Assembly (NCBI GenBank): GCA_023014365.1
Contig: JAEBUN010000022.1
Location: forward strand, 558,001-622,000
Reading direction: 5' to 3'
Length of the DNA stretch: 64,000 nt
Source of the DNA: Lepiota brunneoincarnata
Taxonomy: Eukaryota; Basidiomycota; Agaricomycetes; Agaricales; Agaricaceae
In this document: one piece after another, positions 46,526 to 58,234 of the stretch
Position numbering within the stretch: the first letter of the stretch is position 1
Layout of the letters: every line of letters begins with the position of its first letter
Translations under genes and position numbers: made by a program
Notes under the pieces: model-generated
What the model saw: only the letters and a program-made list of their open reading frames with translations
Told to the model about the DNA's origin: nothing
Databases searched by the model: none

Positions 46526-49500
46526 TGCGAATACCTCCATCCTAACGAGTTAGGACAGTCGTAGTTTACGACTGTCCTTAGGTTATGCCCTCCCACAGGC
46601 TATCGCTGTCCCTCGCGGGGATATCATAAGCCCCTTTTTGGGGTATGTGGTGTTTCACAATGGGTTCAAACCCCATTCGAACCATGAGCAAGGTGATTTC
46701 TTTGTCCTTTGGGAGATCAAACTTGTTGTCGAGCTTCCACCTGGCGCACCCTTTCCTCATTCCTCCTGCTCCCATAACTAATATCACTAGCCAAATCGGA
46801 GCGGTGAGAAGTTTGGTTCCATGGTCTATTCCCTTCCCGTTGGACTGGTGGGGTTCACCCGAGATGGAATGAAGATCAGTACAGACATCAAGACTCATGA
46901 CGAGGAGCAGTGCAATGGGAAAGGCATCTCAATCGGACATCCAACGGAACTGATTATTTCAGCCCTCTGTCGTCTCCGGAGTACAAGAATGCAAACCATG
47001 CGCCATCGCGAAAGAGGCCCCGCACTTCTATTTATCACAATATGCCTTGCTAATTGTTTTAGCACACACTCCTTCAAAACGCTTCCCGTACGGGGGATGG
47101 GGACGTCGGGGTTACTGCTATATCAGTCGGAGTTTTTCCTGTTGCAGAAGCCCGAAAAGGCGAAACGCCTGGGTCACAAACGTCAAACACCATCCAAAGG
47201 TCTTAAGCAACATCTTGGTGCAGCTAGGCGGTCGGGTGGGAGGGAATGAAATTTCGCTACTGCAAAACATAATTTTATCCTAGCTCATAATGTACACCGA
47301 AAGGCAGGATCTCTGTCCTAATAGGTGCCCTGATCTTTTACAGACTCCGCCAATGCCTTATCCTTGACGTGGTTATCATCTTTTTTACCCTCCCATCGGG
47401 CCTTGTTTTCGTGCCAGCAGTAAACCCTGTCCTCGGAGACAGCAGCGGCAATGTTCGAGGTGCTGCAATGAAATGAAACGGATATGCCCGATGCAACCAC
47501 AAGCCAGCAGAATACTAGCATTGCGAGGACGATGCCCTGTCCTCTGATGTAACGAGGTCGCTGGCTTGTGTTTGTTTAATGCGAACAAATCGGACCTGTG
47601 AAGGAAGCGGCTTCAGAAACCCGTCGTACAAAGGAAGGTTGCTACAATTCTCCGATGGACGAGTCAACAGTGCTCAGGTGTTTTGTGTGCCCACAATTTC
47701 CCAATGTGAGTTGAAGGCCCAGAGACGGTGCTTGCTTACAATTTCCACTGTAGTTGTTAGCAAGCATAGCGACGATATAGAGCAAGCATGGGAATCTACA
47801 GGGAAAGGACATTTACTCGTCGAGCTTGGCAGCAAGATGGGAACCCACACCCAAATCCCTGCAAGGAACAGGCCTGCATAGCAAACGTTATTACTACTTG
47901 CTGTGATGGTAATAATGAATCCTTCATGGTCCAATCCAATGGTTACTGGTGATCACAGGGCAGGTAGAATATTAGCTTACCAGCCATGACTATCGGCATG
48001 AAACCAAGGATAAATCATCCACGGCTGCTCATCCGACCACTTAGAATGGAACCAATGGCTAGGGAACAGGTCAACGAAGTCCGGTGGCGGCGGTCGAGAT
48101 GACCAACCTGTTAGCGCGGCCAGGGGCGCACTGGCGCACAGGTGAGCCAAAGACGGGCTTCGGAATCACCTGGATGTAGCCGAATTTGAACTTCAATAAA
48201 GGCGAGCTGCGATACAATAGTAGGCCTGGGCTCAAGCGATATCAGGTACTGTGCTAGATGGAAGACTTGAACACTTAAGACGCCTCAACTTGCGAAAGAT
48301 AGGCAGGGAATAACATATATAAACCCAGCTTCCTCAGTACCCAACGATGTAACACTTCAAGCTGCTCCTCGTTCATTTTATCGGCAATCTTTGTTATCCG
48401 ATTGAGGGAGAGGGCGAAAGTTCTTTCCAATCTGTGACAGGCTCCGGTCTATAACATTCACTGGAAGGGGAGTTAATACGCAACGACTCTCACCTAAAGC
48501 GAGGCAGCGAAGTTGTCCTAGTGACCAGGCACGGAAAGCATTGTTACTGAATCAGCTCATATAATAAAGTCGTGGTACGCTGTGGTGCCCCTCTAAAGTG
48601 GGTCCATGGCGCCATTCGACCTGAAACCAACCATATCTCTTGGAGCCTGCTTGTGAATGAGAATCTTGTGACCCTGTCAAGTGGTGGCTCAGACTCGAGT
48701 CATAAAGTCATGGCCTGACCTTGGCAGATCTTCAGCGGGATAGGTATAGGACTGAACACATGAGAAACTCGCTCACCATTCCATTCGTTCTATTCGTCCT
48801 CATTGACGCCCTGAAGGGGTTGTCAAGAAGCACCACTACCAATGTGTGATTAGGCAAAGCTGTCTGTAGTATCGTACAAACATGGTCCTAAGTTAGGGGG
48901 GGTTAAGGGACTTATGGAGCACTGAGCTATACCACGATCAAAAACAGACGGTCCAACGGAAAGGAATTATGAGGGATCGATCCATGTAGATAAATTGGAT
49001 GACTAAGTACCTAATATTTCAATGGGTAGGAAGAACAGTCCTTGGGCTGTGACAGGTCAGCAACATGTCTATCTCCCTTGCTGACGATATCGGCGTGGGA
49101 AAGAACCGGTCGAAGTTCCGCTTCGAGCTTGAAAAGGATCGCAGGTCAGCCTTGCGCCTGAAACATGGGTACTGCATGTGCGGAGAAGTTTATCCACCTC
49201 TTGCACTCGTGCCTGCAGATTCTTGGGGACAACAAACACCGCAGGAGTCGACTCACAAGGGAGGGGCTCTTGTTCATTCCCATGTAGGATAGCCAACGCG
49301 ATGCGAGAATGAGAGATCAAGACCATTAACGAGGAAAACATCGCAGACTCTAAACAAGGTCTGGCAGAATGTAATCATCTAGATACCCTCCTCCCTCGCT
49401 TGCCAGCCTTCAATTTCGCGTGGATACCACGCAATATCTAGCATCCTTTTCAAAACCCACCCACCCTTACCCTTCTTACATCCTTGTTGGTGAGGTGCGA

Positions 49501-49874
49501 CGGCCAAAGCCTCAAACTAATCACAATTTACCTTCACTTTATTCCTTTTTTCAATTCATTCTAACTACCACAAAAGGTAGACAGTAGCGATGCCCACCGG
49601 AATACTTACTAACTTCCTTATTCTGGTGTTCCGCTTCTCCAACTATACAGTTTATATTGTTCCACAACAGACAAAATGCAAAGAACAATAGCGAGCCTCA
49701 GTCGTTCATGATATATTCGCGTGACACTGAGGTGAGCTCTTATATATATATATATTATAAAAGAATGTTATAGCTTGTCGTAGACACTACAGTATGTTTG
49801 TCAATAATCCTTACTTCCCCTGTTTCCTCACCACTGGACTCGATACAGGTGCAGTTGAGAGGTGTACGGTTCCG
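46526..49874. other. Intergenic, no firm gene
   Basis: The first 100 bp continue the interrupted NLR-B flank. On the minus strand between about 48100 and 47320 short hydrophobic frames occur (for example VCYAGLFLAGIWVWVPILL near 47850 and MLVFCWLVVASG at 47521) that could be remnants of a membrane protein, but no join or family could be established. The part 49383-49440 repeats 39921-39976. An alternating TA run lies at 49741-49755. Confidence 0.45.
49383..49440. repeat. 58 bp block repeated from 39921-39976
   Basis: Both contain CCTCCTCCCTCGCTTGCCAG and ACCACGCAATATCT with one or two differences. Confidence 0.85.
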
Positions 49875-50085
49875 GGTGACCCGACCGTGCTTCCTCCTCG
49901 ACCTCACCACCCAGGGTCAACGGGGCTTGAAGAGAGCCCCGCCCCTCTCTCCCAGCCTACGCAGTATCGAGTTCTGTCATTCTACATCACTCGTAATTTA
50001 TAATTTATATTTTATGTTACCTGGATGCCTCACAGCGCAAGAACATTCTTTCTCGGTCCTACAAATCAATCACGTTTCACACCCT

Positions 50086-51000
50086 TTATTTTGAGAGAGT
50101 CTCCAAAGTTGGCCAATTTCTTGGCATTTGTGGAGATGCCTTCTACTCAGCTCTTCGCAATCTACACTCTGTCGTTGATGTCCCCCCTTCAAAATTGGCC
50201 CATGAAAAGCCTCTTGCCTTCTTCCAAAAGTCATTTCCGGATTTCCTTCAAGATCCAAGTCGATCCCAGTCATTTGCCCTTGATATGCATCAAGCCCGTC
50301 ATGACATCGCAATACTCGCCCTCCGCCGTTACAACGACCTTCTTCGGTCGGAATGCAAACTTGAATGTGAGTATTCTCCTTTCCATGTTCTGCGGTGCTG
50401 ACCTTTGATCAGATTGTTCTATCTCCACACACAATAGATCTCCGCCCGGTGACCAGCATTGGGTTGGTGACGTAGGGGACGGCAAACGCATCTATGACTT
50501 TCTCAGGCGCAATGTTTGGGATATGTGTACTAGGGTAGGAGTCTCGAGACGACCAGGGATTGTGGCGGAGCTCGTCAAGTTCGACTTTAACCATTTCCCT
50601 CGTGAATGGTATGTTCCTGAAGACATATCCTTTTTCCATTTTCTCCAATGGCTCTCGGAAAACTGGAGCCTGAGCTCGGTGTGTCCTATTGTGTTATGTC
50701 GTAAATCTGAATCGCTTACGGGACTCGCACCAACAGATGGATGGCCACCATGAGCATGACCTCATCCGATTTTACCCATCAACGACGGTGGATAAAACTC
50801 TTGCAAAGCAATTCACGACGCGCTTATCCCTTCGCGACTCCTTCCCCCCGGATCAGAGCACCAGATACCGGCCATTTGTGTTTGTCTCACTACAACTACA
50901 TCAACCCAATGAAGCCATCCCCTCGCTTGACGATAGGCTGATGGCGTTCTGGATTGGGCAGGGGGAGCGAACTGTATTAGCCCTGATTCGTGAGTTGTAA
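50086..51000 (+). pseudogene. NLR-C: 5'-truncated NACHT NTPase gene
   Basis: Only the last part of exon 3 (from YFERVSKVGQFLGICG, 50086-50366), exon 4 (50413-50678) and exon 5 (50737-51000) are present, all open and with good splice sites. The P-loop, Walker B and N-terminal exons are missing. Directly upstream (49875-50045) is the same block that stands far upstream of NLR-B, so about 2 kb covering promoter, exons 1-2 and most of exon 3 were deleted. It cannot encode an ATPase. A short C-terminal product without an obvious start is unlikely. Confidence 0.85.
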
Positions 51001-54000
51001 CCCGATACCTCAGTTCCCATTCCACCACTGTATAGACCTCGTAGTTACTAAACATACCGGCAACTTTTTACCCTCTTGCCCTCTGAATACAGAGACCGTG
51101 CGGATTGTCTGCTGTGCGACTACATGTAAGAACCACTTGTAACCCAAAACGGGTCCCATGAGTAGTCTCGGCACAGGACGTCCATATGTAGATGTAGGGG
51201 TTTTGCTGGACCAGGTGCATGAGCTTGGACGACTACTACCTTGGCTGTAACTATTATATAGCTTCTCCTGCGTACACATTGCAACTTTCAAGCACCTCGC
51301 TATTCCATCGTATTCTTGTGAGGCTCCTTCCCTCCTCTTTGGATTGTCCAGACCACAAAAGTCATCCGGGACCGGCGTTTATATTTTTAATACACGTTCA
51401 TGGCCTCGCACGTGCTATCACATTCCGTCAGCTTTCACCTGTGCACGGGGATCTGAAGAAGGTTTAAACGAACTGGAATTGCAGCCGAAGGCATCACATC
51501 ACCTTTCATCGAATGGGAAAACAAAGAAGACCATGCCTCCTGGCGTTCTAGACCCTCTCCAATTATCCAAGAGACTGAATGGTATGATGTGACCATCTCT
51601 GCATTCTGGGTGACTCAGCGAATTTTTTATCATACTGCGTGCGGTGGTATTTCATCTCAATTGGCCCTCAAGTCACTCTGCACAGGGCCGCATCATGTAG
51701 CATGACGGCCAACCCACGACATGTTTTTTTCTAGTGATGTCTTTCGTGTGAATAATTACCCCCCTACCCTACTGCCTTACGAATCAGGAGGGTCGTAAAT
51801 TACGACTGTCCTCGAGTCATACCCTCACATAGATACCTGGTCTTGGGCACCAATTACTCCCCTCAGGGCTAATGTCCCACCGAAACTAGCGATTCGCTAC
51901 GAGTAGGACATGAGCCTGCCCCTGGGAAAGTATCATATTCTTCTGCAATAGAGACTTCATCATGGTAGATGAGAACCCTATGGTTTATACTATGTCAATG
52001 GGTGACAGGAATGCCTTCTCGCTTATTCTCGGCGAGTACTTACGCATATGACTTGCTTTATTCCGCAATTATACCATCTGAACCTGATTCGGTTCGGCAG
52101 GAATGGTATATGGTGGAAAACCTCTACACTGGATGCTTATCCTGTAGCGGTCATATGTAAATTTCGACTGAACCTCCGTCCCTCTAGATCCTGGTTCCTG
52201 GTAAAGATAATCACAATAACATCGTTGACCAACCAGATGTGTGTTTCGATATACTTGATGCCCTTGAAGACTTCCCTTGGCAAAAGTTCAAACGCTCTAA
52301 TCCTAATTGGATAGTCTGCCACATTCGAACCCGGGTTCAGAGAAACTATCAGTGGTATACTTCATTTTCTGCATTTAGCCCTACTGCTACAAAAGCCCTT
52401 GGCATGTGCGGGCAGTGCGGTTCGAACAGCTCACGCTCAGATTTAGAAAAGGGTCAGGGTAGTCTGGATTGAGATAAGTGCGTGACCATATACATAGTTA
52501 AGGTTTAGCGGCCAAGACTTCACAACCATTAAAAAGACAAGCGCCCGAATCTATTTGGTATTATTGCATCACCCCCAACCTTAAACATCAAACGCTCATG
52601 GTAAGGCTAGGTAAACTTTAATCTCCAACCCGTTCAAAAGTTTCTCTGCGCAGCTATCGGGCGACATTCCAGTTTGAGACAGAGTCAAGCCAGAGCGAGC
52701 CGGTCCGCTACTTACGGGGGCCCTTACGATAACCAACGATAACACGAAAGCCCCACATGAATGCTTCATATCACCACTGTCATTTCCGCTGCCCTACCAA
52801 CTCCTGCCGTTTTCCCTTTGATGGGGGGTTGACATGAGGTGACAAGGTTTGGCTGTCGGCCGGGGGGAATGAACGGCATTCCTGTTCTCTTTTTTTTTTT
52901 CCTATTCATCCGGTGTCTTGTCCCCTCCGGAACAACTCTTTAGCCAACGGACTCAATGATGGCCAGAAGCTCTCCGCCAAGCTGGATCACTTGTGGCCCC
53001 TACCCTCTTCTTCGAATATGCCATTAAAGATCTGCATCATGGCAGAAGGGTCACCGGGTAAGTACATGTGTACAACCCCAGCTCTGCGCCCAAACCGATT
53101 CGGCCGTGCTACACCTTCTCGTTCTCGTAAGCACCCCTTCTCTACTTAGGGAGACCTGTGCAAAGCTGCCACCCCTCCGGTGTCTCTCGGGTACTTGGAG
53201 ATGTAACCCAGTACGTACGTAACGTACGCTGTCGAGGCTCCCCGATCTTTCCTCAAGATCCTTATATCATCCACATTCGTATCCAACCAGAGGAGAGAGC
53301 GAGAGAGCCCCTCGTCGCGCCACCAGATCATCAAAAAGGTACAGCTAAAAATGCCAGTCACTCCACACCACAGAGCCCTTCAGGCCAAAGTTCGGTGTCT
53401 CCCCTTCTCGTAACGGCACCATCGGGTTTACTACTTACATGTGCGTGCGAAGGCAAATGTCAAACAGCCCATCCATGCCGTCATGTTTCCTCCCCTTTCT
53501 GACCGTGACATGCTGTATCAACTGGCCCGGAAATCCTCAAAGAGTTTTGGAAAAATGACTGGCGTCTGTCGTAAAACTCGCTGCGGATCTGGATGTCCGG
53601 ACAGATTTGAAATCGTCCACAATCCCGTTCCACGTGTTCCTTTTTATTCTTATCTTATTTTATTTCATTTCATTTTCGTGGGTTGAGACCTATGTCGAGC
53701 TGAAACCACGGTCGTTTCTCTCAACCGTCCAACCAACTCCTCTCCTCACAGAACCCTTGCGTTTTCCAGGGACATATGTGCGGGTAAACGACATCGGGAG
53801 CCGTTACCAAGTACATGCATACACAAGTTGTTAACTTGCCGCTGCGGGAGCCGCTAGCGCTCGGGAAAAACAGTTGGGCCTAGGGGAGGGAGGGGGGGCA
53901 GGTTGAGAGACGTAAGTACGTACTGGGTAACATCACCAAATATTAGGCGCCCGTGTTTTGTGAATTTTGTCAGCCCTGGCTGTGTGACATATTATTGTCA

Positions 54001-55157
54001 CTTGGAGAACTGTGTTCCAAAGTCATAGAATTGTTAGATAAAGTGGCTGTGTACCAATGTTATCTAATGATTAGTTACACATGTCCAGCTTGGATTCCAA
54101 CTGAGGTGTGAGTGAGGTTCTCCGCATGCTCTGCATTATTACGAAGTGCATCATGCAAAATAACATACCTTCAACTGTTGCTGTGAACATGGTCGCACGA
54201 AGATCAGGACACAGAGCGGGTTGCCCGCAGGCTTGGAACCGCTGTATGGAATGCGGGCACGTAAGAGGTACTTCATGTATCTATGTCTACACCTCCCAAT
54301 CCCCCCCTCCCTCCGAAAAAAAATTATGTAGGTCTCCATTCGTTTGACACAAGTACGCGAACTTCACGTTTCCCTTACATGGAGATTTATATGGCTGGCG
54401 TTGTAAATTTACGTCTTTATCCCCACCAGTACCCTTCACACCCTATCCACCACATCGCCCAAGGTGGCAATCGTGGAGCTACAAATGATGATGATATGGT
54501 GTGCAGGAATATCAGATATCAGGTTTATGGCAGTCATGTATGTATGTACGTCTAGTATTCGCTTAGCTAGACGCGTTGGCTTGATGAGCGGATAAGATGA
54601 GTGTAGGCTGAATCGTCCCCCCCCAAACTTGAAACGACAGCTTTGCTAAGCAGTATATAGCGTACCATCACATCAACGCGAACGCCCGACTTCCAGCCTC
54701 AGAGGGCTCCTCTGGTAACAGGATTTGGCCCGAGTTGAGACCGGTAGGTTGGAATGATGGTTAGGATCGGCAGTATCGCACACGGGGGTCATAGATCACC
54801 TGGAACCACCCAGGAAGGTGCATATGCTGTCGTCCCATATTTCAAAATTTGAAGAGCCCTCGAGTTGCACAATGTGTGAAATGGAAGTAATACAAGGGGG
54901 AAGCAAAAGCGGTCTTCAAACAGCCGGAGAAACCAAGTATAGAGGCTGAATTTGGAGTATGCAGGGATCGTTCGAGGGTTAAAGGGGGTACACACTGCAG
55001 TCATATGCAGGAGGGGGAGGCCTGGGGCAGGATAGGTATTCGTCCGAACACATTCACTGGATGAAGAATAGTTATAGTCAAGGTAGCAGTCATTCAAGCT
55101 CGTGCATCTGGTGTCTACTACAAAATTTCACCCATTCTCTCATCCCCCATCACAGCT
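51001..55157. other. NLR-C 3' flank and gene-poor stretch
   Basis: The part 51003-51735 is the common NLR 3' flank with the unoccupied element site. Beyond it no gene is recognised. A Cys cluster (CACEGKCQTAHPC near 53435-53480, CRKTRCGSGC near 53560-53600) may be a relic of a CxC-type cysteine domain, but frames are broken. The part 54550-55110 is a direct repeat of 59265-59845. Confidence 0.5.
54550..55110. repeat. 560 bp direct repeat, first member
   Basis: Shares CGACAGCTTTGCTAAGCAG, CATCACATCAACGCGAACGC and much of the rest with 59265-59845. Its end (TCACTGGATGAAGAATA) resembles the common NLR 3' flank. Confidence 0.8.
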
Positions 55158-55540
55158 ATGGGCAATAATCCACTCAACATGCTCAAGAATGGGCTTAAGC
55201 AACTCAAAATAGTAAGTAAAAACACATATGAATGTACTTTTGGCACACATTAACCAGGCAGGGAAGCTTTCCTCAGAGGAAGAAGAGTGGCTTGATCATG
55301 ATGGGAACATTGTTGATGAAGAAGTACTTGTTTACATGCTTAAGAAGGCCTTCAATTATGAGCATGGCTTCTACTTAGCTGTAGCAGTACTATATACCTT
55401 TTGTTATAAGATACATGAGCTTAAGCTTATCCACTCCAGGAATCCCAGTCCAGAGAGGCATTTGTGGCAGCACATACTCTATGATAGCCCATGGGCTCAG
55501 GGTGTCCACCAAAAGTATGGGTTATTTCAGAGTCGACTGT
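55158..55540 (+). pseudogene. Transposase-like fragment abutting NLR-D
   Basis: An 18-codon exon (MGNNPLNMLKNGLKQLKI, 55158-55211), a 46 bp GTAAGT-CAG intron and an open stretch from 55258 (AGKLSSEEEEWLDHDG...VDEE) read like a piece of a KDZ-type transposase or similar basidiomycete element protein. This is from memory of the EEEWLDxDGNxVDE pattern and not tested. The frame runs into sequence antisense to NLR-D at about 55541, so it is only a fragment. Confidence 0.38.
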
Positions 55541-55546
55541 ATTGGG

Positions 55547-58169
55547 TTACGATCCATGAATCAAGACTAATACAGTTCGCTCCTCCTTCCCAATCCAGAA
55601 CGCCATCAGCTTTTTATCAAGCGAGGGGACGGCATTATTGGGTTGATGTAATGAATCAAACACAAATGATCGGTATTCAGTGGACAGATCTGGAGGAAAA
55701 GAGTCGCGAAGGGGTAAGCGCATCATGAATCGCCCCGCAAGAGTCTTATCCACTGCCGTTGATGGGTGAAATCGGATGAGGTCATGCTCATGGTGGTCAT
55801 CCATCTATTGGTGCGAGTCTCATAAACGGGTTGGATTTACGACAAAACACAATGGGACATACAGAGCTCAGGCTGTGGCCTTCCGAGAGCCATTGGAGAA
55901 AACGGGAAAAGGATTTGTCTTGAGAAATAGACCATTGGAAGGGGAGATGGGTAAAGTTGAACTTGACAAGCTCCGCCACAATCTCTGGTCGTCTCGAGTC
56001 TTCTACCCTAGTACACATATCCCAAACATTGCGCTCGACAAAGCGATAGATACGTTCATCACCCCCTACGTCACCAACCCAACGCGAGTCATTGGGTGAA
56101 GATTCAGTACGTGTAGAGATAGGACAGTCTGATCAAAAGTCAGTATTGCAGAACATGGAAAGAAGAATACTCACGTTCTAGTCCGCAATTCGACTGAAGA
56201 AGGTCATTGTAACGCCGGAGGGCGAGTATTGCGATGTCATGACAGACTTGATGCATATCCAGGGCAAATGACTGGGATCGGGTTGAATCTTGGAGAAAAT
56301 CTGTGAATGACTTGTGAAAGAAAGCGAGAGGCTTTTTATGGGCCAATTTTGAAGGGGGGACATCAATGACAGAGTGTAGATTGCGAAGAGCTGAGTAAAA
56401 GGCATCCTCACAAATGCCAAGAAACCGTCCGACTTCGGAGACTCTCTCAAAGTAGGGCCTCGGTTTTTTCGCTGAGAGAAATAGATAAGAGCGAGAAAGG
56501 ACGTAAAACGCAATGATCTGCTTAGTGGTGGGAAGGATGATTGGAGGAACGCGAAGCATGATCTGCGTGTAGAAGGCATCCAGAACCTCCAAAGGCGCCA
56601 TCTTGTCTCTCTCCCCAGCTGCATCAAGATACACGAGACATATCTCCAGCCGCGTGTCGGGTGATGGGCTCCCTTCACCAATGAAGTTGAGAACAACCGA
56701 CGCAAGGATCGGAAGTCCTCCGACCTTTTGTGACAGCAGCTGCAATTTGGACTCTGTCGGCCATCGCGCGCGTGTCTGACCCCGAGTGAGATCCCAGCCA
56801 GTCTCATCGTGAATCTTCTGGAGGCCGTCTTTGAGGATATGGTATACGTCCCGGATATCCTGCTCGGCGTCGCAGGTGATCTCCTTACGTTCGTAATCGA
56901 TTGGGGGATCTGCCCTGGCGAATGCGCGCTTGAGGTGCCACTCAGGGCGACTGCAAATCAGCCACAGGAGTGGGCAGGGACTGTTGGCCAATTGCCGAAC
57001 ATAGTCGCCGATCAGTGTAATGAGCTGGCACTGGGAAGCCTCATCGCTGCACTCGTCGACTCCATCGACGACGACTACGAGAGGTTTGCAGGTGGTGTTG
57101 GCAGCAGATTGCTGAGCTGCCAAGAAGGTGAATGGCTCGACTATGAGCTTCCGAAATTGAATAGAGAGAGTCTTGTCGAGGATGGCGGGATCGCTAGACA
57201 GAATGCGCGTGATCAAATGATTATACCCCCCATTCCGGCTGGCGAGTTGATAAGCGATTGTGGCGACGATACCCTTGGGATTGTCACGGTTCTGCAACTT
57301 GGAAAAGAAGAAGGATGCTCCAAGCAGACCGAGCTCTTGACAATGCTCGGCAAATGTTTGAGCGACGGCAGACTTGCCCGCACCTGCAGGACCCGACAGC
57401 CATATCAAGTCCCAATGCCGCTCCTGACCCAAGAGCCATCTGTTAAGCGTGTCCAGCAACTCTGTGCGGGTCTCAGGGTGACATCTCGGCGGAGGGTCAC
57501 GATCGGATGAGTCGACCTCAGCGCCCGGAATGCGCTTTTGGTTGAGTAGCAGGAGCACTGGTCGACTTGAATCAGTGGATGACTAGATATGTTACACCAG
57601 AAAGAGTTGTACCCGTTCCACCATTGTCGAGGTTCTGCAGAAATCTTTGAATGAATTGGGGATTGTTGAAAGGTTTATCGTCGATCTTGTAAACGATTTT
57701 GTTCTCAACGAAGGTAGGTCTCTCAACGAAGGTAGAATTCTCAATCTTAAAGTCATGGGCACTAGTAAAAAAGCCAGCTGAAGCACAAGCAGGCGATTCT
57801 GGCATACAAAAGAAATCCAGTAGTCAGTATGAAGCTTGTTCGAAGTAGGCAATACACACTTAGGCTAGTCGGCTGGTCGGGGGTGCTCTGAATCTGCCGC
57901 TCTCCGGGTGCCGGGTTGTGTTTAACTGTATTCTTGGGGTGATCTGATGTACTCGATGCAAGCAGCCCATCGGCGACTGGCATGACCTTAGACAGTTTGG
58001 CGATGGCATAGTTCCGAATCGTCGTGTTGTAGGATGGTGCCTGATTCACTGTCGGTGCTGCATTTGTGATTTGGAGAGGTCCGGGTATGGGTCCAGTTGG
58101 AAGAGGACGTTTGAGTGAAAATATCTTTCGAATGAACGATCGCCTAGTGGGGAGTTCATCCATCGACAT
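55547..58169 (-). CDS. NLR-D: intact NACHT NTPase (NLR-like), 793 aa
   Basis: Exons 57860-58169, 57613-57777, 56175-57557, 55863-56128, 55547-55804 join in phase to 793 residues. Same plan as NLR-B: MSMDELPTRRSFIRKIFSLK start, Ser/Thr/Pro linker, GFFTSAHDFKIENSTFVE exon, NACHT with GPAGAGKS, VVVVDGVDEC and GGLPIL, and a repeat-free C-terminus containing WDMCTRVEDSRRPEIVAELV and MAFWIGKEERTVLVLI. Exon 2 has FVERPTFVEN where NLR-B has KVEN repeats. The 3' flank found after the other members is missing: a transposase-like fragment begins within about 10 bp of the stop. Inferred role: ATP-driven non-self or stress sensor, as in other fungal NLRs. Confidence 0.87.
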
Positions 58170-58217
58170 GGCTGTGGAAGGCAAGCGATCAGATCACGAG
58201 GCGCCCAGACAGCTGTG

Positions 58218-58234
58218 TATACTATTTTTATAAC
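58218..58234 (-). promoter_or_regulatory. TATA-like element of NLR-D
   Basis: The minus strand reads TTATAAAAATAGTATAC about 50-65 bp before the ATG at 58169. NLR-E has a similar TTATAAACATAGTATA at the same distance (about 62779-62795). Confidence 0.4.

Noticed and set aside
46659..46683. T-arm-like hairpin ATGGG-TTCAAAC-CCCAT, possible tRNA
   Set aside because: No matching acceptor 5' strand, D-arm or anticodon arm at the right distance upstream.
47320..48180. Multi-exon membrane transporter on the minus strand
   Set aside because: Hydrophobic segments are visible, but frames conflict and no family motif could be confirmed.
53150..53690. Cysteine-rich DNA-binding (CxC) gene
   Set aside because: Cys spacing is only partly right and the two clusters are in frames that do not join with clear splice sites.
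56809..57510. 233-codon open frame opposite the NLR-D NACHT exon (and similar frames opposite NLR-B at 41962-42561 and NLR-E at 61359-61991)
   Set aside because: Antisense shadows of the conserved NACHT exon; composition and conservation follow the sense frame.
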